DNA of 64,000 nucleotides from Acidimicrobiaceae bacterium (GCA_003141095.1 PLKM01000039.1:17347-81346), one strand, 5' to 3'. Positions 34,239 to 44,121 are shown, counted from the stretch's first letter. Program-made: numbers and translations. The notes: generated from the sequence alone by a model not told the origin.

Positions 34239-35558
34239 CTATGAGGGAGGCAGGCCAACTAGTTCACGAGGCTCCAACAGTGCCGCGGACTCCTCCGTGG
34301 TCGGATTATCGCTGAGCAGCGTGGCTCGTCTCTCGCGCCTGGACCGCTGCCACTCCGTCCCTGCCATGGCGATCATGAGCACAGCGCCCGCAAAGAGCAA
34401 CGAGAAACCGGGGAGAATGGAGAGATGCCCGTGGGCGTACCAGCGATAGCGATGCCATCGATAAGGAGCGGTCGCTCCCACGATGAGCAATAACAACATT
34501 GCGCCACCCACCCAACGATCTTGACGCCATCTCGCGACCAATATCACCGGCAGAAGGATGATCCACGACCAGTGGTGCGTCCAGGAAATGGGACTTACGA
34601 GGAGTTCCGTCAACGCCAACGCGAGAAGAGCCTCGATGGGACGATCGGAAGCCACGTAACGCCTCGCTAAATAGAGTCCCACCAAGAAGGTTGCCACGCT
34701 CAGCGCCAGCCACACAGTGGTTGTCGATGATCCGAGAGTCGATGAGAAACGACCTACAAGTCCGAACCACGACTGGTTTGCGGTGCCGATTGCCCCGCCC
34801 TTATGACCCGGGCTAATCGCTTGATGGAACCAGAACAGCGCCGAATCCGACGGTAGGACGAGCCACGCGACGGCGCCCGCTGCGACGAAAGCACCCGAGA
34901 CCCTCAGTACCGAACAACGACTTCGAATGACCGCGAAATAGGTGATGTAGATCAAGGGCGTGAGTTTGACGGCCGCGGCGAGCCCCGTCAGCACTCCGCG
35001 TGATGATGACCTCACTCGAGTGACGTCCACGAGAATCGCGAGCATCAAGAAGAAGTTGATCTGTCCAAAGTCCATGTTGCTTCGAACCGGCTCCAGGAAC
35101 AGGCACGAAGCGCCACCGATGGCGAGCGCCGCCACGACAGCAGTTCGACGGGAAAGTCCAGTGATCGACCGCAGAGCCAGTACTACGAAGGCGACGAGGG
35201 CTAGGGAATTGAGTAACCACCAGATGACCAGCATGACCAACGGTGAGGGCACGGTGAGGGCGCTGAGAAGCAGGAGCGCGAAGGGAGGGTACGTAAAGTT
35301 GAGGTGCGCAAAAGTGAATCTCGCGTGGTACGTGGCTCCCCCGTGCAGCATACTGGTGGCGGCGTCGCGATACACTTCGAAGTCGAGTGGAAGCCCCGTT
35401 CGAGTTTGATGCGCGAGTTCTAGCGCCACCAGCGACCACAGCACGAGTGACACGGCGAAGAGGCTGCCCAGAGTTAGTAGTCCCCTCAAACGCATTAACC
35501 GACGTCGCCCCGTTCTCTCTCGAGCACAAGATGTTGGTCCGAAGGGCACCCGTGACAT
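34239..35558 (-). CDS. GT87 (DUF2029) family membrane mannosyltransferase-like protein
   Basis: About 439 residues from an ATG at 35558; ATG 35495 and a GTG at 35732 are alternatives, none with a good Shine-Dalgarno. Around ten membrane helices. LDFEVYRDAATSMLHGGATYHARFTFAHLNFTYPPFALLLL carries the catalytic aspartate early loop of GT-C enzymes, and SPISWTHHWSWIILLP is the second family mark. GT87 relatives are polyprenyl-phosphomannose-dependent alpha-1,2-mannosyltransferases (PimE-like) that build phosphatidylinositol mannosides or lipoarabinomannan-type glycolipids. Substrate is inferred from the family. Confidence 0.85.
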   Translation of the reverse strand: MSRVPFGPTSCARERTGRRRLMRLRGLLTLGSLFAVSLVLWSLVALELAHQTRTGLPLDFEVYRDAATSMLHGGATYHARFTFAHLNFTYPPFALLLLSALTVPSPLVMLVIWWLLNSLALVAFVVLALRSITGLSRRTAVVAALAIGGASCLFLEPVRSNMDFGQINFFLMLAILVDVTRVRSSSRGVLTGLAAAVKLTPLIYITYFAVIRSRCSVLRVSGAFVAAGAVAWLVLPSDSALFWFHQAISPGHKGGAIGTANQSWFGLVGRFSSTLGSSTTTVWLALSVATFLVGLYLARRYVASDRPIEALLALALTELLVSPISWTHHWSWIILLPVILVARWRQDRWVGGAMLLLLIVGATAPYRWHRYRWYAHGHLSILPGFSLLFAGAVLMIAMAGTEWQRSRRERRATLLSDNPTTEESAALLEPRELVGLPPS

Positions 35559-36327
35559 TTTGATATCCACTTCAGGAGCTCGCCGAGAAGATTCTCGTGT
35601 TGGCCATGGACGCCTCTGTCCCTGAGGATGCATCCATTCGATTGCCCCCACTGTGAGACCAGACCTGTACAGGAGTATCTGACCAACGAACGTCATCGGG
35701 CTGACGTCGATCACAATCGAACGCTGAATCACTCCACTTCTTCTGAGCCATTCACCACCCCTTCCGATCGCGAGCCGCTTGGTCCACGATTACACATGTC
35801 CACGTAGCGTCATAATCCGTCAGAACTTCGATTAGCGGGCTACCGACCCTGGGCCGCTCTGTTCAAGGACGCGGACGCACCTTTCGTCACGACGATCGGC
35901 CGCGTAAGTGAACAATGATCCTGACGAGCGATCGATACCTGACAGTGCCCCCAAGCCCAAGAGTGATCGAGCGAGTTCGGACAAGCGATGGTGCGCCGTG
36001 CCAGCGCCCCGCGTAGAGGATCCTGGAATCCGAAATCAGTACAAAACAGTGTAACTCTCTGGTAGAGATGGCAACCATACCGCCCCTGACCTCCCTACTG
36101 GCCGCTGTGGTCGATACCACCCTGTCCATAGCCCGCTGCGCCAGACGTTCGACCCATCGCCGTGCGCACGTCGATGACGTCCATTCTTAAGACCCCACAA
36201 CCCCGGGGTGGCGCCGATGCCTTCACGGCCACAAGGAGTTGTCGACCAAGATCGTGACGGATTTCCTTCGCCTCCGGACATGTGTAGACGTGATCCACAC
36301 CGGTCCTAGACGTCATAGGAGTCCAAC
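35559..36327. other. Intergenic region between divergent genes
   Basis: 769 nt. The first 170 nt could be the 5' part of the GT87-like gene if an earlier start is used. I see no other gene; short frames are Arg/Ser-rich without pattern. Near 36312 an AGGAG site serves the sigma-factor GTG. Confidence 0.45.
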
Positions 36328-36897
36328 GTGAGCAGCGACCGAGCGAAGGGTTTCGAGCGTACGTACTCGATCCACTTTCGCGATATAGCTTCGTACGTAG
36401 TTCGCCGAGTGCCGAGAGACGAAGTCGAGGTTGTTGTCGTCAACGTTTTCGTTGTCGCCTGGCGGAGATTCGAGAGGGTGCCGGCGCCACCCGACGACCG
36501 GCTCTGGCTCTTTGGTCTTGCACGACGTTGTGTCGCCGAGCACACTCGCAGTCGTGCCCGTCAGGGTCGCCTTCGTGCGAAACTCGCCGACGAGGAGTTT
36601 TCGGTCGAGGCAACGTCATCCTCGGCCCCAGACCCACGCCATGACCTCGTGCTCACGGCCATGGCCAAATTGAAGACCCTCGATCGTGAGTGTCTCCAGC
36701 TCGTGCTCTGGGACGAACTCTCCCACGCCGACGCGGCGGCCGTACTGGGCTGCAGCTTGAACGCCTTTGAACTTCGCTACCAGCGCGCTCGCAACCGTGT
36801 TCGCGACGACATTGACGTGTCGGTCGATGCCTCGACAAGACCAACGCCCTCTGCGCTCACTGATGTTCCACTTACCCCGAAGGAAGCGACGGCATGA
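36328..36897 (+). CDS. ECF-type RNA polymerase sigma factor (sigma-70 family)
   Basis: 189 residues from a GTG behind AGGAG. Region 2 is RDIASYVVRRVPRDEVEVVVVNVFVVAWRRF; it keeps the AWRRF end but lacks the usual acidic/Gln residues of the DxxQxxF stretch. Region 4 is well kept: LKTLDRECLQLVLWDELSHADAAAVLGCSLNAFELRYQRARNRVRDD. An ECF factor directs polymerase to a small regulon. The next gene overlaps by ATGA and encodes a membrane partner, as is usual for ECF/anti-sigma pairs. No classical zinc anti-sigma motif (HxxxCxxC) is seen in that partner. Confidence 0.86.
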   Translation: MSSDRAKGFERTYSIHFRDIASYVVRRVPRDEVEVVVVNVFVVAWRRFERVPAPPDDRLWLFGLARRCVAEHTRSRARQGRLRAKLADEEFSVEATSSSAPDPRHDLVLTAMAKLKTLDRECLQLVLWDELSHADAAAVLGCSLNAFELRYQRARNRVRDDIDVSVDASTRPTPSALTDVPLTPKEATA

Positions 36898-37916
36898 CTA
36901 TGACTATCGAATCACTCATTCGTGAGGCCAATCCCGTCGCCCGTTACGAGGTTCCGTCAATTGACGCAGACTCCGCCCGTCGACTGCTCGACCGCATACT
37001 CGCCACGCCGAGTCCACGGGCCACGGTCCGGCGGCCCCGAACAGTAGTGGCGATTGCGGTCGGTGCGCTGACGGCGGTCCTGTTGACAGCCCTGGTCCTG
37101 TTCGAGATCGTGGGCCAATCGACGCCTGCGACGGCGGTCCTCTTACGCCTTTCCAACGTTGCTGCGACACTGCCGAGGATCGGGGCACCGGTGCCAGGCC
37201 AGTTCCAATACACCAATTCACTTTCATCTGATTCGGTCGAGTACGCCCAACTACTCAACCACCCTTACTTGGTGAACTATGTTTCCCAGCGCCAGATCTG
37301 GGTCGGCCCAGACGGCTCGGGGCGACTACTGCAAACCTGGTCCGACCCGACGTTTCCAACGGCCCACGACCACGTCAACTGGGTCCTCTCGGGTTCACGG
37401 TCACTGGCGCGGTTGACGACAGACCAGACCTTCGGCGCGAAGAAACTTGCCGACGGACCGACCAATCTGTGGGCCCTGCCAACCAACCCGACGAAGTTGG
37501 CGGCGTTGATCGCCCGCCGGACAATCGAGGGAGGATTGGAGGGACCGAGCGAGGACTTCGTGCAGGTCGGCGATCTCCTGCGAGAGACCGACGCGCCGCC
37601 GGCCCTTCGGGCGGCTCTCTTTCGCGTCGCCACGAAGATTCCCGGAGTGGAGTTGCTCGGACCAACGAAGGACCACCTGGGTCGAACGGGCATCGGACTC
37701 GCCTACTCGGCGGCGTCAAGTGATCCCTCGCGGGGTTCCGAAGAGCGCTATGTGCTCATCTTCAATCCGACGACCAGCGCCCTCTTGGGTGAACAGACGG
37801 TGGCCATCGATCCCTCCACCGGGGCCTCAACGGTAACGACGTGGACGTCGTACGTCGCTACCGCGGTCGTGAACTCGACGACCGCGGTAGCGCCCACCGC
37901 TTCGCTGGGGCCGTAG
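36894..37916 (+). CDS. CU044_5270-type membrane protein, partner of the sigma factor
   Basis: 340 residues. A cytoplasmic N-terminus (about 1-48) with SARRLLDRILATPS, one membrane helix near 49-71 (VVAIAVGALTAVLLTALVLFEIV), and an extracytoplasmic domain. The outer domain shows the family pattern: FQYTNSL, RQIWVGPDGSGRLLQTW, then DLLRETDAPPALRAALFRVATKIPGVELL and GRTGIGLAY. These proteins accompany ECF sigma factors in actinobacteria and probably sense an envelope signal or restrain the factor; this is inference. It is coupled to the sigma gene by ATGA. Confidence 0.83.
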   Translation: MTMTIESLIREANPVARYEVPSIDADSARRLLDRILATPSPRATVRRPRTVVAIAVGALTAVLLTALVLFEIVGQSTPATAVLLRLSNVAATLPRIGAPVPGQFQYTNSLSSDSVEYAQLLNHPYLVNYVSQRQIWVGPDGSGRLLQTWSDPTFPTAHDHVNWVLSGSRSLARLTTDQTFGAKKLADGPTNLWALPTNPTKLAALIARRTIEGGLEGPSEDFVQVGDLLRETDAPPALRAALFRVATKIPGVELLGPTKDHLGRTGIGLAYSAASSDPSRGSEERYVLIFNPTTSALLGEQTVAIDPSTGASTVTTWTSYVATAVVNSTTAVAPTASLGP

Positions 37917-38082
37917 CCGTGTCTCGCACCTCGCACGACTCCGGAACTGGACGACCAGCCTTGAAGGTATACCTTGGGGAACAGCCACCTGACGGTAGGC
38001 GATGCTCGGAGATCCTGGAGGGCTGCCATCCAGAGCTAACGAACATGAAGTTTCTCTTTCCGATTGAAGGGACGTCAGCGTT

Positions 38083-38775
38083 ATGAGTGCGGCTGTCTTC
38101 GGACCAACACTTCCCGTTGTGCTTGTGGTGATGCTTTTACTGTTCGTCTTCATCATCTGGACGTTCTATGACATTGCGTCGCGACCCGCCTCCGACTTCT
38201 CGGGGCCCGGTCTGACGAAGACAGCCTGGTTACTCTTGCTGATCCTCTTCACAGTGTTTCTCACCCCGATAGGACTGGGCATGGCGATTTACTATCTGGC
38301 GAGTGAACGGCGCAAACTTCCAACCCCCGCCAATCGGTTGAAGCGCGAAAAGCTGAACCCGCTGTTCTACCTGTTGGCACTCCTGCTCGTGTTGGTAGTC
38401 CTGTTTGTGTTCGTTCACCCCTACGCGCAAGGCTCGGGTTCGCTCTCGCCGAGCGCACTAGTTACCGGTCGAGTTTCGGGCTGTGTCGTGAACGGACAAC
38501 CGGGCGTCGTCGCTCCCGTGTCCATAAGCCTCACGGCGGGCAACGGCAATGTCGAGCGTTTGACCATTCGCGGAACCGGCGGCTCATTCTCGATGGCAAT
38601 CTCTCCTGGCAACTACAAGATGGTGGCCAAAGTGAGGGTTTCAGCATCACACACGACTTATCATCATTGGGCAATCGCCTTTGCCAAACCCAAGACGTCG
38701 TCCCCGCAGCCCGCCAATCCTCCGACCATTCTGGCCGTGTCGATAACGTCACCGTGCAAATCGTCCCCTTCATAG
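38083..38775 (+). CDS. Membrane protein with PLDc_N-like helices and an external domain
   Basis: 230 residues. Three membrane helices (about 8-29, 47-72, 90-112); the second pair, KTAWLLLLILFTVFLTPIGLGMAIYYLASER, resembles the PLDc_N domain of cardiolipin synthases, though no phospholipase domain follows. The C-terminal 115 residues are external and look like a small beta domain with two cysteines (SGCVVNGQPG and SPCKSS) that could bridge. Function unknown. SD-like AAGGGA lies 10 nt upstream of the ATG. It may belong to the sigma-factor unit but is 166 nt away. Confidence 0.68.
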   Translation: MSAAVFGPTLPVVLVVMLLLFVFIIWTFYDIASRPASDFSGPGLTKTAWLLLLILFTVFLTPIGLGMAIYYLASERRKLPTPANRLKREKLNPLFYLLALLLVLVVLFVFVHPYAQGSGSLSPSALVTGRVSGCVVNGQPGVVAPVSISLTAGNGNVERLTIRGTGGSFSMAISPGNYKMVAKVRVSASHTTYHHWAIAFAKPKTSSPQPANPPTILAVSITSPCKSSPS

Positions 38776-38988
38776 CAACTGGATTGCGTCGCACGGTGGC
38801 GATCGTGCTCTGCATCAATTGCGTCCAATGACCACCCAGATGAACCAGCGAGAGAAGACGTTCACAACGTCGCAGGTCCGATTCCAAGCGCTGAAGGCTA
38901 CGAAGCCAGAACCCGAAATGCAAGCGAACCGAAGGTGGCCGCCGACGCGTTCGACGTTGACTCAATTATTGGCGCGGAGGTATCTCTC

Positions 38989-39762
38989 TCACGGTGAGAT
39001 CTTCGTCATCTTCGCTGTTCGATTGGGAGGGCGAAACATCGCAAAGGGGTCCGTCACCAATAGAGTTCGATCGGTGAATCGGTAGAGCGCCGCTGGTCGA
39101 CCGCCCGATGAGGAGGGTGACAAGACGGCGTTGGTGGGTTCAATAATCTCTCGGCGCAAGAGGACCCTCTGCAGATTCGTCGAAGTGATCGCGTGGCCGA
39201 GGCACGCCTCATACACGGTTCTCAACTCCGCAATACTGAAGACGCCGGGCACCAATGCGTAACCCACATTGGTGTAGGTGAGTTTGGCCCGAAGACGCTC
39301 GCGGCCGGAACGAATAATCGACGCGTGATCGAATGCGGTGGGCGGAAGCTCATCGACCGCAAACCACGCCGTATCGCTCGGTACCGAGGGGTTCAGATCA
39401 GTCGACACCAGAGCAATGTAGGCGGTCGCGATTGTCCGTTCCCGCGGATCTCGTTCAACGTCGCTACGGGTCTCCAACTGCTCGAGGTATGCAACATCGG
39501 TGAGGTCAACTTTGGAGGCGAGATGGCGCCCGAGGGATGATCCCAGCCGCTCAACGTCGCTGAGCGGCCCACCCGGCAACGCCCAAAACCCACCGAAGGG
39601 CTCTCGTGCTCTTCGCCACAAGAGTGAATGCAGCCGACCGTCGCGGACCTGAAAGACGGCGGCGAGCACTTCATGGCGGAACCGCCCACTGAGTTCGCTC
39701 GTCTCATCACCCTCACTTGTCCGAGCGTTTGAGGATTCATCTGAATTTTGACGAACGTCCAC
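38989..39762 (-). CDS. nrtR: NrtR family transcriptional repressor of NAD biosynthesis
   Basis: 257 residues. N-terminal Nudix domain (about 27-155) with WALPGGPLSDVERLGSSLGRHLASKV: the Nudix box has lost its REUXEE half, as expected for a non-hydrolytic sensor. A C-terminal winged-helix NrtR domain follows (YALVPGVFSIAELRTVYEACLGHAITSTNLQRVLLRREIIEPT, GRPAALYRF). NrtR binds ADP-ribose or NAD-related ligands and represses NAD genes. nadABC diverges from it, with a 33-bp palindrome between. GTG start with no clear ribosome binding site, so the start may be slightly different. Confidence 0.9.
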   Translation of the reverse strand: MDVRQNSDESSNARTSEGDETSELSGRFRHEVLAAVFQVRDGRLHSLLWRRAREPFGGFWALPGGPLSDVERLGSSLGRHLASKVDLTDVAYLEQLETRSDVERDPRERTIATAYIALVSTDLNPSVPSDTAWFAVDELPPTAFDHASIIRSGRERLRAKLTYTNVGYALVPGVFSIAELRTVYEACLGHAITSTNLQRVLLRREIIEPTNAVLSPSSSGGRPAALYRFTDRTLLVTDPFAMFRPPNRTAKMTKISP

Positions 39763-39777
39763 GACTCATGGTAACTT
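39748..39777 (+). promoter_or_regulatory. Candidate nadABC promoter
   Basis: TTGACG (39748-39753), 18-nt spacer, TAACTT (39772-39777). The -35 lies in the 5' end of nrtR on the other strand. The predicted start site falls at the palindrome edge. Modest -10. Confidence 0.35.
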
Positions 39778-39781
39778 AAAT

Positions 39782-39814
39782 CAGAGGTTTTCGCCTATTA
39801 GGCGAAAACCTCTG
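39782..39814. promoter_or_regulatory. 33-bp palindrome, probable NrtR operator
   Basis: Perfect 15-bp arms CAGAGGTTTTCGCCT (39782-39796) and its exact complement (39800-39814) around ATT. It lies 20 nt upstream of nrtR and 25 nt upstream of nadA, at the predicted start of transcription. No T-run follows, so it is not a typical terminator. Confidence 0.65.
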
Positions 39815-39839
39815 TGCATGGATATATCCGCCTCAGTAA

Positions 39840-40886
39840 ATGGACCTGAAGTTTGCGTCGATCTACTACTCCCAGCAAGGTCAGATTTTGGAAACCACAG
39901 AGATCGGCTCGCACCATATCTCGCTTCGCGAGTGGTCCGACGAAGTGAAACGGCTCGCCAGAGAACGCGACGCCATCATCCTCGCGCACAACTATCAACG
40001 CCCCGAGATCCAAGACGTGGCTGACCATGTCGGCGATTCGCTCGCGCTTTCTCGAATCGCCGCCCAAAGCAGTGCTTCGACCATCGTTTTCGCGGGCGTC
40101 TATTTCATGGCCGAGACCGCGAAGATCCTGGCACCCGAGCGAACGGTCCTGATACCCGAACCCCGGGCTGGCTGCTCGCTCGCCGACAGCATCGACGCGG
40201 ACCAGTTGCGCGAGTGGAAGTCCCAGCACCCCGGAGCCGTGGTGGTGGCCTACGTGAACACCAGCGCCGAGGTGAAGGCCGAGAGCGATCTGTGCTGCAC
40301 GTCCGCGAATGCCGTGGAAATCGTGGCGGGCATACCGAGCGATCAAGAGGTTCTGTTTCTGCCCGACCAGTTCCTTGGCGCGCACGTGCAAAGAGCAACG
40401 AAGAGGGAGAATATGCATATCTGGATGGGCGAGTGCCACGTCCACGCCGGCATAAGCCCGCAAGATCTCCGCCGCAAGGCCGCGGCCGCTCCGGAGTCCG
40501 AACTCTTCATCCACCCCGAGTGTGGATGTGCGACGCCGGCACTGTGGCTGTCGGGAACCGATGATCTTCCCGCAGAGCGGACCCACGTGCTTTCCACTGG
40601 CGGGATGCTCGAACGGGCGCGAACCACTCGCGCGCGCTCGGTGCTCGTCGCAACCGAAACCGGCATGCTGCATCAGTTGCGAAAGGCCAATCCCTCGGTG
40701 CAGTGGGAGCCGGTGAACGCGAAAGCGGAGTGCGTGTACATGAAGATGACGACGCCGGAAGTGCTCTTGCGCTGCCTTCGCGACGGAACGACCGAAGTGG
40801 AGGTTGACGCCGAGATTGCCACACGGGCCCGTCGCGCGGTCGAAGCAATGATCGCCGTCGGCGCGTCATCACTGGGGGGCGAATGA
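39840..40886 (+). CDS. nadA: Quinolinate synthase A
   Basis: 348 residues. NadA condenses iminoaspartate with dihydroxyacetone phosphate to quinolinate using a [4Fe-4S] cluster. Visible are [26 protein letters not shown], the cluster cysteines in AGCSLAD, HPECGC and KAECVYMKM, and [10 protein letters not shown]. It heads nadABC and overlaps nadB by ATGA. The ATG has no Shine-Dalgarno; a TTG at 39888 (codon 17) follows AAGGTC and would be a credible alternative that still keeps the catalytic core. Confidence 0.94.
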   Translation: MDLKFASIYYSQQGQILETTEIGSHHISLREWSDEVKRLARERDAIILAHNYQRPEIQDVADHVGDSLALSRIAAQSSASTIVFAGVYFMAETAKILAPERTVLIPEPRAGCSLADSIDADQLREWKSQHPGAVVVAYVNTSAEVKAESDLCCTSANAVEIVAGIPSDQEVLFLPDQFLGAHVQRATKRENMHIWMGECHVHAGISPQDLRRKAAAAPESELFIHPECGCATPALWLSGTDDLPAERTHVLSTGGMLERARTTRARSVLVATETGMLHQLRKANPSVQWEPVNAKAECVYMKMTTPEVLLRCLRDGTTEVEVDAEIATRARRAVEAMIAVGASSLGGE

Positions 40887-42523
40887 GCTTGCCACCTCCC
40901 CGGTTCCTGCCCGCAGTGAATCTCTCGTGGAACCGCGACACCGACATTGTCATCGTCGGCACGGGAGCTGCGGGACTCAGTGCGGCGTTGGCCGCGTCAA
41001 AAATAGGTCGAAAAGTAATCTTGATCTGCAAGGGTGATCTTCTCAGTGGTTCCACTCCCCTCGCCCAGGGTGGCCTCGCGGCAGCGATGGACCTATCGGA
41101 CTCGTTGGATGCCCACGTCTCGGACACCCTCGTCGCCGCGGCGGGGCTCGCCGTTGAGTCATCAGTTCGCGAGCTGGTGACGGCCGCACCGCAAGCCGTT
41201 CGGTCGCTCTGCGGGCTCGGCGCCCGCTTCGATAATGGACCCCTCGGCCTCGAAGGAGGCCATTCTCATCGTCGAATCGTCCACGCCGGCGGCGACGCGA
41301 TCGGAGCTGAACTCCACCGGGTACTTCGCCAGGCGGTGCTTGACTCTGACGTGGAAATCCTGGAGAACACGGCGGCCATCGACGTCCTAAAGGACGCCGC
41401 CGGCGACGTGGTGGGAATCATCGCCGGGCGTGTGGGCCGCGTGAGCACTCAGCCGCTCGACACGGGTGCCATAACGGCGCGCGCGGTCGTCCTCGCGACC
41501 GGAGGCTTTGGTCAGGCGTACGCCTCATCAACGAATCCTGCAGAAGTGACCGGAGACGGACTGGGTCTCGCGGCTCGAGCCGGGGCGGAGCTCACAAACA
41601 TTGAGTTCGTCCAATTTCATCCAACCGTGTTTTACGTTCCCGGTCGGCGTGGCCAATCACCCCTCATCACCGAGGCACTTCGCGGCGCGGGTGGAACCAT
41701 CACCGACGTACACGGAAGATCGGTGATGCGTGGCCACCATCCTCTGGGTGATCTCGCTCCGCGCGACGTTGTCTCGTTCACAATGCTGCAGCGCATGAAT
41801 TCGAACGACGGCCCCTCGACTCATCTGTGGCTCGATGCCCGAGGAGTGGGAGCACGACGCCTGGAGGAGGAGTTCCCGACCACCGTCGAAATCTGTCGGA
41901 GTCTGGGCGTTCACCCGGCCAGTGAACCGATTCCAATCGCTCCGGGAGCCCACTACGCGTGTGGAGGCATCCGCGCGGACCTCGACGGCAACACTTCGCT
42001 GCACGGACTCTACGCGGTGGGAGAGGTCGCCTGCACCGGAGTGCACGGCGCCAATCGTTTGGCTTCGAACTCTCTGACCGAAGCCATGATCAGCGGCGCT
42101 CGACTTGGACAGCATCTCGCCGACGTCTTGTCCAGCCGCCGCGACACGTTGTCGGCGCCGCTCCTCAGCTCACCCGGCGTCGGTGCGGGAGTCGATCCGG
42201 CGACGCGCGAAGCGCTCGCCGCGCAAATGTCGAGGCACGCCGGCGTCCTCAGGAATTGCGCCGGCTTAGGGAGCATTCTCGAAACGCTCGAAATGACTCC
42301 CGAGGCTCCGTTCGCGCCGCTGGACCTTGCGACACTCGAAGCGACCAATCTGCACACCGTTTCACTGTTGGTCTCCAGCGCGGCATCGATGCGAGAGGAG
42401 AGTCGCGGGTGCCATCGCCGAAGTGACTTTGCACAGACCAGCGACGATTGGGCGCAACCGCTGTGCCTTCAAATCGTTGAGGGCGAGGTCGTCGCCCAGG
42501 CTGGAGCAATGGCCGACACATGA
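40883..42523 (+). CDS. nadB: L-aspartate oxidase
   Basis: 546 residues, an FAD enzyme that oxidises aspartate to iminoaspartate for NadA. FAD motif [25 protein letters not shown], then [101 protein letters not shown]. The last 80 residues are the helical C-terminal domain. Start and stop both overlap their neighbours by ATGA, so the three nad genes are translated as a coupled unit. Confidence 0.95.
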   Translation: MSLPPPRFLPAVNLSWNRDTDIVIVGTGAAGLSAALAASKIGRKVILICKGDLLSGSTPLAQGGLAAAMDLSDSLDAHVSDTLVAAAGLAVESSVRELVTAAPQAVRSLCGLGARFDNGPLGLEGGHSHRRIVHAGGDAIGAELHRVLRQAVLDSDVEILENTAAIDVLKDAAGDVVGIIAGRVGRVSTQPLDTGAITARAVVLATGGFGQAYASSTNPAEVTGDGLGLAARAGAELTNIEFVQFHPTVFYVPGRRGQSPLITEALRGAGGTITDVHGRSVMRGHHPLGDLAPRDVVSFTMLQRMNSNDGPSTHLWLDARGVGARRLEEEFPTTVEICRSLGVHPASEPIPIAPGAHYACGGIRADLDGNTSLHGLYAVGEVACTGVHGANRLASNSLTEAMISGARLGQHLADVLSSRRDTLSAPLLSSPGVGAGVDPATREALAAQMSRHAGVLRNCAGLGSILETLEMTPEAPFAPLDLATLEATNLHTVSLLVSSAASMREESRGCHRRSDFAQTSDDWAQPLCLQIVEGEVVAQAGAMADT

Positions 42524-43401
42524 ATCGAAACCTGCTCGAAACACTGAACAGAGCGGACATCGAACCACTCGAGTTGCAACGCCTTGTCGATCTCGCCTTG
42601 GCGGAGGACCTTCGATTTGGTCCCGACGTCACCAGCGACGCAACGATTCCTAGCGACCAAGTCGCCGTGGGCGACGTGACCGCCCGAGCACGCGGCGTCG
42701 TCAGCGGGGTCCCGGTGGCACTCGTGGTCCTCGAGACGGTGGGCTTCCCCCTGTCGGGGGTCACCGTCGTTCGCAACGACGGTGACTCGGTCGAGCCCGG
42801 AAGCGTCGTTCTCGAGATTGCGGGTCCGCTACGACCGATGCTGCTCGCCGAGCGCACCCTGTTGAACTTCATGACCCATCTGTCCGGTATCGCCACTGCA
42901 ACCAACGCCTGGGCGCGCGCGCTGGAGGGGACCAACTGCAAGGTCCGTGACACCAGAAAGACGACGCCCGGACTGCGCCAACTCGAGAAGTATGCGGTCA
43001 GATGTGGCGGAGGAACTAACCACCGAATGGGACTCGGCGACGCGGCTCTCATCAAGGACAACCACATCGCGGCCGCCGGCGGCATCGTCCAAGCCGTGGC
43101 CGCCGTTCGCTCGGCCGATCCAGACATCGAGCTGGAAGTCGAGTGCGACACGCTCGAGCAGGTTCGTGAGGCTCTCAGCGCACATTGTTCGCTCATACTT
43201 CTTGACAACATGGACTTGAATGAAATCAAGTCCGCAGTCAACATCGCCCGCGAGTCGCCGGGAGTCCGACTTGAAGCCAGCGGGGGCATGGAACTCGCTG
43301 GTGCCGGCGCGGTCGCCAGGACGGGCGTGAATTTCATTGCGGTGGGGGCGCTCACCCATTCGTTCAGCGCCCTCGATTTGGGCCTCGATCTTCGCAGCTA
43401 G
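42520..43401 (+). CDS. nadC: Nicotinate-nucleotide pyrophosphorylase (carboxylating)
   Basis: 293 residues. It converts quinolinate and PRPP to nicotinate mononucleotide. Typical stretches: AEDLRFGPDVTSDATIP, ERTLLNFMTHLSGIATATN, VRDTRKTTPGLRQLEKYAVRCGGGTNHRMGLGDAALIKDNHI, and VEVECD-type LEVECDTLEQV near the end with EASGGM. Last gene of the nadABC operon, about 180 nt from the next gene. Complete. Confidence 0.95.
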   Translation: MNRNLLETLNRADIEPLELQRLVDLALAEDLRFGPDVTSDATIPSDQVAVGDVTARARGVVSGVPVALVVLETVGFPLSGVTVVRNDGDSVEPGSVVLEIAGPLRPMLLAERTLLNFMTHLSGIATATNAWARALEGTNCKVRDTRKTTPGLRQLEKYAVRCGGGTNHRMGLGDAALIKDNHIAAAGGIVQAVAAVRSADPDIELEVECDTLEQVREALSAHCSLILLDNMDLNEIKSAVNIARESPGVRLEASGGMELAGAGAVARTGVNFIAVGALTHSFSALDLGLDLRS

Positions 43402-43584
43402 GCATCAACCGCGTGCCAACGTGCGCTTCGCGTCTGGTTGCGCGACGAGCCTTTCAACATAGGCGTGTCAGCGCGAGGCGCCAATCGCCCGTTTCTGCTC
43501 GACATCTCGTGACGGCCCTGTTAAATGTTGCACCGTTCGGACAAAACCTCGTCGACGGTTTTGAAAGTGCGTAATGATTGAACT

Positions 43585-44121
43585 ATGAACTGTCCAAAAT
43601 GCGGTGCCGACGTATCCGATTCGTACTGCCTCGCCTGCGGAACCCAAGTTGCAAGACTTGGCGTACTCGACCCCCTAACGGAGAAAGTACTAGCTCGTTG
43701 GGGAGTGCGCGTCGCCGCCACGATCATCGATTTCCTGATCCTCGCCATTCCCGAACTGATTCTCCGATCTGTTCTCGGCAACGACGTCGGTTCGAGTATC
43801 TACATCCTCATTTTTGGAATCTACCTCGTCACCCAGTGGACCCTGTACGACGGTCGGAGCGTGGGCAACCGTGTCGCTCACTCCCAGACGCTGGACGCGA
43901 AAACCGGGCACTCCATCACCGGCCTGCAGGCATTCAACCGCTACCTCTATCTCGAGATCTACGCATTTGTCGACCTCTTTGGCGCCGTCGAGGGGTCCAA
44001 CGCCATTGTGCTGCTCGCCGGGCTTTACGCGCTCGTCGACAACCTCTTTCCGCTCTTCGACGCGCGCAAGCAGACGCTGCACGACAAGTTCGCCAACACC
44101 ATCGTGGTCATGACCGATTAG
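43585..44121 (+). CDS. Zinc-ribbon RDD family membrane protein (second copy)
   Basis: 178 residues. Cysteines 3, 6, 15 and 18 (CPKCG and CLACG) at the same spacing as the 17495 paralogue, followed by GVRVAATIIDFLILAIPELILRSVLG, a second membrane region around 70-90, GRSVGNRVA, and YPLF-like LFPLFDARKQTLHDKFANTIVV. Function unknown. It lies alone between nadC and the rhodanese-ThiF gene. Its N-terminus lacks a good Shine-Dalgarno; a TAATGA hexamer lies 7 nt before the ATG. Confidence 0.83.
   Translation: MNCPKCGADVSDSYCLACGTQVARLGVLDPLTEKVLARWGVRVAATIIDFLILAIPELILRSVLGNDVGSSIYILIFGIYLVTQWTLYDGRSVGNRVAHSQTLDAKTGHSITGLQAFNRYLYLEIYAFVDLFGAVEGSNAIVLLAGLYALVDNLFPLFDARKQTLHDKFANTIVVMTD

Noticed and set aside
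39798..40673. 291-codon frame antisense to nadA
   Set aside because: It mirrors nadA codons; nadA has all catalytic residues and the antisense protein resembles nothing.
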